Of a DNA stretch of 11,816 nt, positions 1 to 9,300 are shown in pieces. The notes under the pieces are model-generated. The model did no database searches and had not been told where the DNA came from. It was given only the letters and a program-made list of their open reading frames with translations. Origin of the DNA: Saccoglossus kowalevskii. Lineage: Eukaryota; Hemichordata; Enteropneusta; Harrimaniidae. The stretch is taken from contig NW_003137831.1 in assembly GCF_000003605.2 (NCBI RefSeq), forward strand, positions 334,669 through 346,484. Reading direction: 5' to 3'. Within the stretch, counting starts at the first letter, position 1, and every line of letters begins with the position of its first letter. A program made the position numbers and the translations under genes.

Positions 1-248
1 GCGATGTGACGATTTCTTGTACATAATAACTGTGCAAACGCTGCAGCATTGTTGTGTCTGTGTCAACTGTGGTTGAAAGCACATGTAATTTAATAGAAAG
101 CAAATCACACACAGTATTGATAACTTATTACATGCATCTCTGGATTCACAGCATGCATCAATGACATACTATTATGTCCTTGCTTGTAGTTACAATGCAT
201 GTTCAACACATAGAAATGTTGATAAGCAGTAAACAATCCACATCTCAC

Positions 249-322
249 CTGCTTAGTAGTTTCTCATTAGCTTCCTTTAAAATCTCCTTCTCTCGATCTG
301 AATCAGATATTCTTTCTTGTAG
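249..322 (-). CDS. RPGRIP1L: RPGRIP1L coding exon 11 (last in window)
   Basis: A 74-nt exon, residues 358-381 plus two bases (phase 2). The acceptor is CTGTTCTAG and the donor AG/GTGAGA. The product, [18 protein letters not shown] then NEKLLS, matches the human LQDRINDLEKERELLKEN and following KLYDS. It is too short to stand out by frame length. The next exon must lie left of the window. Confidence 0.93.
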
Positions 323-3300
323 CTAGAACAGATTTACATATCGGGTATATCAATTATTGGCTTAGTTCCAAACAATGTGGTACACGTGTACTTTATCACT
401 ATGGTTTACATTACAGATAACATGAAATAAGTTCATAGATAAAAAAAATCCTGAATTGCAATGACTTAGAAACAAACTCAGTATGACAAGTTTATATATA
501 CATGTATTGTGGACTAGTTTATTGGCTTTACATAAGTAGCGTTCATGCACAGCTCCATTGCAGGGGCTTAACAAGGAAAATATCTTAACCCGTACTAAGA
601 AAATGTGCATGAACACTTAGCATGGGCTAACGCTAAGTACAGATTAAATCTGGCCTGTATTCAAGACCCAAAGCAGATCCTTAGCATAGGCTACTGAAGT
701 AGATTACTACGGGCTAATCTACAAATGTATCTGCTATTAATCTATCTGCTGTTCAACTTCGCTGGTTCCCGGCGTCCTTTGCGAATGGCAGGTAGGACGC
801 AGGTAACTAGTAATCGCCATATTGTTCCATTTGGGCCGGTTCTCCGGCCGGAAGGAACGCGACTGGGTGACGTAATTTGAAAACATTCCAAGTTCCGTTT
901 TGCGTAAACGTGTCTGTAATGCTACAATAAAGCCATGCACATACATACTGCCTGCTTAGATTTACAGATTTGATATGTTCTGTGCAAATTTATAACAAAA
1001 GAAACAATTCTTTTTATTCGCCCAACTTTCTAAAGCAAAAGGAAACCCCTGAACGGCCACGAGCGTAAGCGCTGACGTCGGGTAACTAAGGGAAATGCCA
1101 GAACCGTTACTAGTTACCGGCCTCTTGTGGCTTGGTACGCCATGACACCTGAGGCGGGAACCAGCCAACTGTTCAACGACTCTGATACCTCTACAATAAA
1201 CACATCAGCAATGCAATCTAAGTATTAAGTCTGCCATTATAAATAAATTTGACTTGTTAATTTTAAATGTTGTTATCATAAGCACTGTCACAATTACCTG
1301 GGTATTTCCTGAGTGCTGCTTAACCCTGTTAAGCTCCATAATTTTTCCTGTTGAAATTTTGGTGCAACATTTCGACTGTTTTAATTTCTATATTGTTTTG
1401 ATAATTTGGAGCAAATGGACATAATTTTCTATTGACTACAATTCTTGAATGAAATTTTTTCAAAAAAATTTGCAATGGTTCAGTTTTGCATGATCCGTAG
1501 CATGTTTGAGACATTTTGACATTTGAATACATTTAAATGACTAAAAATTAAAACTGATCATCTATCAGCGACCATGGAAATCACAAATTCTCAGCTAATT
1601 ACCCAATTGAGGTAAGTCCATCTATAAGTGGACCATATATTCTTACTGTACAAACAAAACACCACCTCTCTACTAACAATCACTTCTACTTAACATCTGA
1701 CAGTGTACACAGAAAAAGAGGACATGTGTATGTCATACGGTATATTATACCAATACTCTCTTACCTCAATAAGTTGTCTTTGAGTGATAGTACCTGATTT
1801 CAGTTCACTCTGGAGATTCATCACTTTGTTCTGCTCTGCTTGTAGTTGATTATTCAGTTTGTCCATTTCACGGAGTACACCTTCATGACTTGACTTCACA
1901 GTTCTCAAGTTCTGAGGAAAATAGAAATATCACCTGTCACCTGCATTATGGACGAATGAGACTAAAAACCTTTTAGACACAGGAAGATTTTCTGTGAATA
2001 GCGTTTGCACGACTGTATAAAAAAACTATGCTTGTATTTACACTGATTCCTATTAAACCAATTAAGGCCAACCCTAATTTTCTTTACTTGTTGTTATTGG
2101 ACCTCTAAAAAAATTTGGAATATTATTACATACACAGTGTGCATATCTTCACAGTGTGATGTAATACAGAATAGATCAAAAATACATATCACATAGATTG
2201 ATAAGACATGCTGCCCAACTTTTTCACAATGCGGAAATATGCATGTGATGAATATATAATCCCATATTTTTTTTTTAGGTTAACGACAGCAATCACTCAT
2301 GAATACCGCCTAGTGGCCTGAGTCTGCTGTGTCAACCTAAAGAAAATATTATGGGATTATACATAAATAGCTGCTATTTGCTTCAAAATAAATTTGCACA
2401 TTTTAATGGTTTTTTTCAATACTTTCTCCATTAAATGGCCATAATTTCCAATTAACCAAAGGGCTGATCACCATTTTTTTAGGCAAATATAGTTTATTTT
2501 GTGAAAGAGGGCAAATATTAACTCTGAAGTTCTGGGGTTACATGTGTTGGAGAACATTCAATCTTAGACAAACATTGGTACGGAATATACACTACTGTGG
2601 TCACTTATACCAGATGATGTACTGTAGAATACTCTATTTTCGCTTGGAATTTATTTTCGCTATTTTCGCTGAAGGGATGATTCCGTGAAAATAAAATCCA
2701 GCGAATATACTTTTTTTCCTATATTTCACATTAAACTCATCAAAAATCAGTGAAAATAAATTCCAAGCAAAACGCCCAAAAAGCCTTTTCAGCAAAAATT
2801 AATTCCAGCAAAAATAAAGTATTCCACAGTATATGTTATTATAGTAGCATACTAAGTTACTATGCGAGAATGTCTGAATCACAAATCAATGTTTAACTTG
2901 TTTGTTTTTCCTGGTGCTACCTTAATGTTGTAGGAATATTGTTTTCAGAAAATTCTAGCATTTTTTTATTACAAAATAGACAACTTACATCTTCAAGGTT
3001 CTGATATTGTGCCTGCATGGCTGACAATTTAGTGGATTTCTCCTTGATTTCTCGTTGAAGCTTGATCAACTCAACATTCTCTTGTATATTGGATCTATAG
3101 GATATAAATACTTAGTGTCATCAAACAAAGACAAAGATTATACAAACCCATGATATTCTGGATGAAATCTTGTAGCCAGACAACCTCGCAAATCTACATC
3201 GCAATTATCTATTGAAAATTAGTATCAACTGAATATCAAATATTTGTTAATTTATATCAACCACATTTCGAATAGTAAACTGATTCAACAAAAGCACTGC

Positions 3301-6300
3301 GGTCGAAATTATGCTTGTTTACGTGTACCACAACATTGGTACATACCTTTTCGGCAGAAATTTTATATGTTAAGAATCATATGAGTTACACATACATTTT
3401 TGTATTTCAAATCATGTAATCATCATGTCATTGTCAATAACATTATTGTAGTGGCAAATGAATACATGTATTTGTAAAATGTTCAGATGTTAAGGCTATG
3501 CACGTGCAAACAGTATGGTGACAGCTTGGAATCACAGATCGCATTTTTACCCGATAATACAAATTCATCATATGAACATATTTTAATTCACCACTGTGAC
3601 AAATTATTTTTTACTCCAAGAAAAAACAAGGCCATCACAGTAAAGGGCATTTACTTCCATAAATTCCTAGTTGTGGGTTGATGCTAGACTTGCTTACAGT
3701 CTGTTGTGATTCCAATGAGAAATTCTTGAAAAATAAATATAATTGCGTAAAGAAGGGGTGAACGCGAAAAGTCCTGTGACCACGAAATACAAAACAAAAA
3801 CTGGCACAAGGTTCCACTTCAGAATAACATGGTCTGATTTATATACTCTTACCACAGAGGGTGCTGTGCTTAGAAAATACAATCAGAACATGCAGAATAG
3901 GAGTGTGAAAAATAAAGTCGTAACAAGCATGGTGATCCAAACAAACAAACAAACAGTGCAGAAACAGTGTTGATTGGATTTATACATCTGAATTAAAGAA
4001 GTATAAATCATGCTAGGTTAATTTGTTAGAAGACAAAAACAAATACATGTAATGTACTGCGATCATTATATAAAACATGAATTATGTTTCTCTGCCATTG
4101 CTTGTAGATTAAATACATGGTCGCCATTCATGTCTAATACTATGACTGAAATACACATGAATAGCTACCATTCAAACTACCGGTATTTATTTTCATAGAA
4201 GACAGGTTTTAAACCATATCAAACTAGTATATATTTTATGAAAACCTTGTAATTCACACAAGATAAAAATTGATGTTAGATATAACCTTGATATGGTCAC
4301 ATGACTGCCAAGTACCGGTAAATAAATACTCAATTGAACATTTAAAAAGATTACAAAATTTTTTTCCTCAAAAAATGTTGCAAAAAACTGGAGGGGAGGG
4401 GAGCGGGGCATGAGGGTGCCATCTGATCTAGATGGAACGTTTCAAGGTCAGTCATTCGCAGACCATCGTCGAAGCAACATTGTCCCCTTTACGAATAGGT
4501 GAAATAATTTCAATGAGTTCTACGTGTGATTTCATTTTGTTCATTTGGAAAAAAGGTTAATAATAGTTAGTATTACAAAACAATTCATGCAAACATTTGG
4601 ACAAAACAAAGTCAGTGTGGTGAATCACTGCCCAGGACAAAACTATTTATTATGTTGCAGGACTGAACACTACAGACACTGATATGAAATGACTCCACAC
4701 ATACTACAATAGGAAGACTTACTCAGCTTTATGTCTATATAGGGGGAAAAATACATGCATTAAGAAAAGAGGTCAATATATGATGATATAAACCCCTACA
4801 GAGGGCATTACGACATATACCAGTAATAAACATCAGGTTTTCTATCAGCTAAGGAGGTATACATAAAAAAAATACAGATTTTTAAGATGAAACTGTACTG
4901 TCAAAATTTGTGTGAGGTTGTAATTTGCATTTACGGTGCAGCTCAGTAGAATTGCAGCAAAATTACAAACTACTGTAAAATGTCAATTCAGTCAAAATAA
5001 AATCCAACGAATATACCTTTCTTTCTATATTTTACATTCAACTCGTCAGAAATCAGTGAAAATAAATTTCATACAAAACACCCAAAACGTTTTTTCAGGG
5101 AGAATATATTCCAGCTAAAATAAAGTATTTCAAACTACTGTAAAATACTTTACTGTATTTTCGCTTGGAATTAATTTTCGCTATTTTCGCTGAATGTCAA
5201 TTCAGTCAAAATAAAATCCAGCGAATATACCTTTCTTTCTATATTTTACATTCAACTCGTCAGAAATCAGTGAAAATAAATTCCATACAAAACACCCAAC
5301 ACGTTTTTCAGCGAAAATTAATCTAAAATAATGTATTTTACAGTAACATGATGTGAAATTTTGGTATGCACCTGGAAACATGCTTTATTATGTAAACAAA
5401 ATGATGGATTTGGCCGATGAAAAACTCTGTGTAATCAATTACCTAAATACATCTGATCATGTTTTTGATCAAATTATGTGATATAAAAATTGACTGTACA
5501 TTTCAGACAATGAAAGCAAAGAATACAGACAGGCCAAGTTTGATCAATATAACATAGTGTTTCTACTCTCTACTGTTCAAGAGAAGTTTCTAATGTGCTA
5601 CATGTATTCAGTGTACCAGACATTACACTTCAAAACTTGCATCAAGTGTATGAACCTGAACATCATTTACAATCTCACCTTTGACCTGCCGACATCTGTT
5701 CTCGTAGTCGTAATAATTCAGCTTCAAGCTCTCTGTCATTTCTTGATATCTGTAGTAGAAATAATACTGAATTTAACACAGTGATCAAAGACTCAAAGAC
5801 AGTATGAGAGACTTCCAGCAAACAGAAACTATTTCTACAATGTTTACTTAATGACCATGGCATTTTAAATTAGAGACGATAGTGAAAATTTAACTACATA
5901 ATACAACAGTGAGTAAAGCACAAATACAGGAAACCATTCATGAGTTATTCATTATCCATATAGTAGAAAATAACATCAAACCATGTGATAGCGTTATAGA
6001 ACTTGATGCTTTAAAATTATGATTTAAAATTGCCTGGGGCCCAAACCCAGGAACAGTGTGCTGCAGGAAAATATGGGAAGACTGAAACCACTGGCCGAGA
6101 GTCATTTGCATCTGTTATGTATACTTAGTCACATTAGCACTGAGCATATGACCAAAAAAAATTAGGAAATCATACACTGGGCATTTCAGAACCGAGCCTG
6201 CCAATCAGAGGATATAACCAGCCTGTGAATCAGAGAATATACATACCCGTTCTTTAGCCATGTCAGAGTCATGTTCCAGGATAGCAACCTGATCTTGAAG

Positions 6301-9300
6301 TTGTTGGATGTATTCCTCTCTGTGAAAACACATGGGAATAGTGAGATTAAGAAACCAACCATGATGTGGTCTAGAAATGGCAATTGTTTGATGTATGAAT
6401 TACTTCAATCTCACATACAATGCTCAGTACAGGTACTGCAAAGTGTATGGTGGCTACTCCACAGACTTGGTAAACACAATTTTGCCTCTTTTGTCAATAA
6501 TTTTAATAAACATTTACTCCACTAGTAATCATAATTTGGTCGCAAAACAGCTGAATTCTGGCACTTTGATTCACCATACCCAAGTAAAGAAGACTGTAGT
6601 GTATTACTACAATAATGCCACATCCATCCAGTCACCCTGCTCAGACTTGCAACAATTCTAGCATGTTCAACTACTAGTATTTAGTGCAAACACACAAAAG
6701 TATATATATATATTCCCTGAAACTTTTGTGTGATATATAGAGCAGTCACTCACTGTGATTTTCAGAGCTGACATCATGTAACCAAAGAAACTAGAATGTT
6801 GACTATTTAATAAATCAAATATCAGATTGTTTGCATTATTACTACCAGGTAGTTGTCAAAGTCTTGTGGTTTTGTGTGTTATGATAATTGAAGTATGAAC
6901 CAATCAATCATAATTATCTCATTAGAGCAAATAAATATCAATCTCTATCCACAGCCTGTGCGCCAACTACTGTAAAATACTTTATTTTAGCTGGAATAAA
7001 TTTTTCGCTGAAATCACTTTTTGGGTGTTTTGTATGGAATTTATTTTCACTGACTTTTGACAAAAGTTGAATGTAAAATAGAAGAAAATATTCGCTGAAT
7101 TTTATTTTCACTGAATTATACCTTTAGCAAAAATAAATTCCAAGCAAAAATAAAGTATTTTACAGTAATTTAGAACTATACTTCAATACAGAGAAATTTT
7201 GTTTGATAATCTGACTTAACTCACAGTTGTCTATTTTCAGCTCGTGCTTCCTCTAGTAAGCTATGACCATATCGAGGCAGGACATCATTACGGAATGCCC
7301 TCGGTGTTGCTGATCTGGAAAGGAACAACGAGCATTAATATTGAAAATGTCATCACCCTTTACAGCAGGTGCAAAATAGTTTCAGACATCCAACCCCCGT
7401 GCCTGGTAGGCAGTTATCAAGTGGCTTTGCAACATCCCCAGACACTTTCCTGAAAGCGTGATTAACCGGTTATCAAAACACTGGACGTGGTATGCTTTTG
7501 ATGTGTGGTTGCATGGGAGGATGTGGTTGGACTATAACAATGCTTTTGTAGGTACATAAAACATTGTCTGTTGTTTTGATGCTGCAAAGTCACTCGGTAA
7601 TTGCTTACCATGTGCAGGAGTTAGGCGTATGTTTTGCGTCCACTGTGAAGTTTCATACACCAAAGTTTTAATTACAAACAATTTTTGAAATCCAATATGA
7701 CAGTGAAATACACGCTGACTAGATTTAATTAATTAAAAGCAACTACAACAACATTATGACAGTTTGAACAATAAAACCAGTTCATATAATGAATTTAACA
7801 AGCAGAGTTCATTATATGTCACAAAAAATATCAGTATGTACATACTTAGCACCTTCACCCTGAACTCGAAGCCCTCTCTTTATCCGTTCTGAAGCTGGTG
7901 GCTTCGGACCTCTACCCTGTTGATCAGAAACGCATGACAAAAAGAACATCAGAAAATTATGCACAAATAATTCCTGAAATAAGAATAAGCATGAATCAAC
8001 TATACAGATTTCAAATAAAACATATTTTCTCCTATTATCCCTTACCATAAATATTAATATTAGTGTTACAATTGATATGCACTGTGCGGTGGAATTTTTT
8101 GTAAACAAACTGTATTTTATATACTATTGGTAACACATGAGCGGAGCAAAATGAGCACTCGGCATGGTCAAAAAAGACGATTACAGTGAGAGTAAAGTAA
8201 TAATATTATGATGGTTTCCTTGACAGCCACTATGTGATGTTTACAGTTGTGCAACAATGTTTGCTTTTGGTTATGCAGTATATTTTTCAGAGTGTACACG
8301 ATTCAGACGTCACGAGAGCCCATTTTCAAATAAAGGGAATGTTAAATTTAGTTCAGTCTCAGTTGTTCAGCTGAAATTTGTGGGGACATCAACCACCCTG
8401 ACCATGCTACAAAGATAACTACATTGATAAGCATGGGTAAACAGCGTGACAAATCAAGATCTACACTGACTGGACAATATTCTCTCTCACCTATCTGTCA
8501 TGAAATTATACAAGGCTAGGTAAAATATTGGCGCCAATAGCCAATGAATTCAAACACTAGTTTTAAATAAACAGAAACATAGTTGCACAACTGTAAACAT
8601 CACACAGTTCTTATTGGGGAAACAATCATAATATTATTACTTAACACTCCCTGTAATCCTCTTTTTTGACTATGCCGAGTGGTTGTTTCGTTTTGCTCAG
8701 GTGTTACCAGTAGTACATTGTACCTATTTACATTGCATGGATCAATATAAAACATGACACAATACAATGATAGATGCCATCCGCAATGAAATTTTTAGTT
8801 TTTCAAGCAACCATGATCAAAATGGACTACTTACTGTGTCAACTCGTGATTGGACGTAAGTATAGGGATCAGTCCTTTTATTCTGTGTAGCAATCTGTTG
8901 TTTAGAAACCATTAACTGAGAAGAGAAAAATCAACAGGTTGGTGAGGCAGGTCACAGGATATAAAACCAACCAGCCATGTTTTTCAATGTGCCATCTTCA
9001 AACATGGCTAAAATTTGATGCTTGGTAATAATCTATCAGATGAAAATTACTAAAGTTATGATGAACAACAAAATTATAATATAAAAAAAAATTAAAATGC
9101 AGTTAAAGATGTGAATATTTTGCATTCACATACCTTATTTTTTAGCTGTTCATTTTGTTTTTCCAGTTCCCTTATTTTCCCATGCAGGTCTTCCATCATT
9201 TCCTCAGTTTCAACATCTCGTACTCGACCTCCACCTTCCAAGTGCTGGATCTTTTTCTTGTCATTGACCAGACGTAGTAATTTTGTGGCCATTCTACAAA

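Larger units (their letters stand above)
323..1764 (-). other. RPGRIP1L: RPGRIP1L intron 10
   Basis: Bounded by GTAAGA and GTTCTAG, 1442 bases. It includes a hairpin-rich block (617-722) and a GC-rich patch with inverted motifs (749-1176), both unlike the surrounding AT-rich intron. No exon or protein-coding similarity is seen; minus-strand frames at 737-946 and 962-1168 follow the GC-rich patch and match nothing known to me. Confidence 0.8.
1912..2988 (-). other. RPGRIP1L: RPGRIP1L intron 9
   Basis: Bounded by GTAAGT and CCTCAG. It contains TIR element copy A (2620-2831) and the 107-bp palindromic element (2255-2361). No further exon is expected, because exons 9 and 10 join continuously in the protein. 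Confidence 0.85.
3095..5678 (-). other. RPGRIP1L: RPGRIP1L intron 8 (long, with microexon and repeats)
   Basis: The longest intron here, 2584 bases, bounded by GTGAGA and CCTATAG. It holds the candidate microexon at 4723-4734 and the tandem TIR elements at 4971-5345. A short (AAAC)n run lies at 3939-3954. Plus- and minus-strand frames around 3487-3973 resemble no protein I recognise and lack exon-like conservation. The rest is featureless AT-rich sequence. Confidence 0.8.
6320..7224 (-). other. RPGRIP1L: RPGRIP1L intron 6
   Basis: Bounded by GTGAGT and TTCACAG. It holds one inverted copy of the 200-bp TIR element (6968-7167) and a perfect 11-bp hairpin with a TA-rich loop (6691-6732). Overlapping plus-strand open frames near 6271-6661 show no recognisable protein. 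Confidence 0.8.

Noticed and set aside
1-248. Possible further RPGRIP1L exon at the left edge
   Set aside because: The expected continuation (a charged coiled coil after KLLS) is not found in any minus-strand frame with splice sites; the exon must lie outside.
362-616. 84-codon minus-strand frame in intron 10
   Set aside because: Low-complexity hydrophobic/Cys mix, no splice sites matching the gene phase, not needed in the protein.
749-1176. Possible tRNA or tRNA-derived SINE in the GC-rich block
   Set aside because: GGTTCCCG-like words resemble a B box, but no cloverleaf, A box at the right distance or acceptor stem could be assembled.
3635-3973. Overlapping frames on both strands in intron 8
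   Set aside because: No splice context, no recognisable protein, and the RPGRIP1L protein is continuous without it; probably decayed repeat sequence.
6033-6051. CCTGGGGCCC..CCCAGG hairpin
   Set aside because: Only a 6-bp stem; too short to treat as a feature on its own.
6271-6661. Overlapping plus-strand frames of 84 and 88 codons
   Set aside because: Partly antisense to exon 7, otherwise random intronic sequence with no family resemblance.
7244-7453. 69-codon plus-strand frame across RPGRIP1L exon 6
   Set aside because: It is the antisense shadow of exon 6; the minus strand gives conserved RPGRIP1L sequence with good splice sites.
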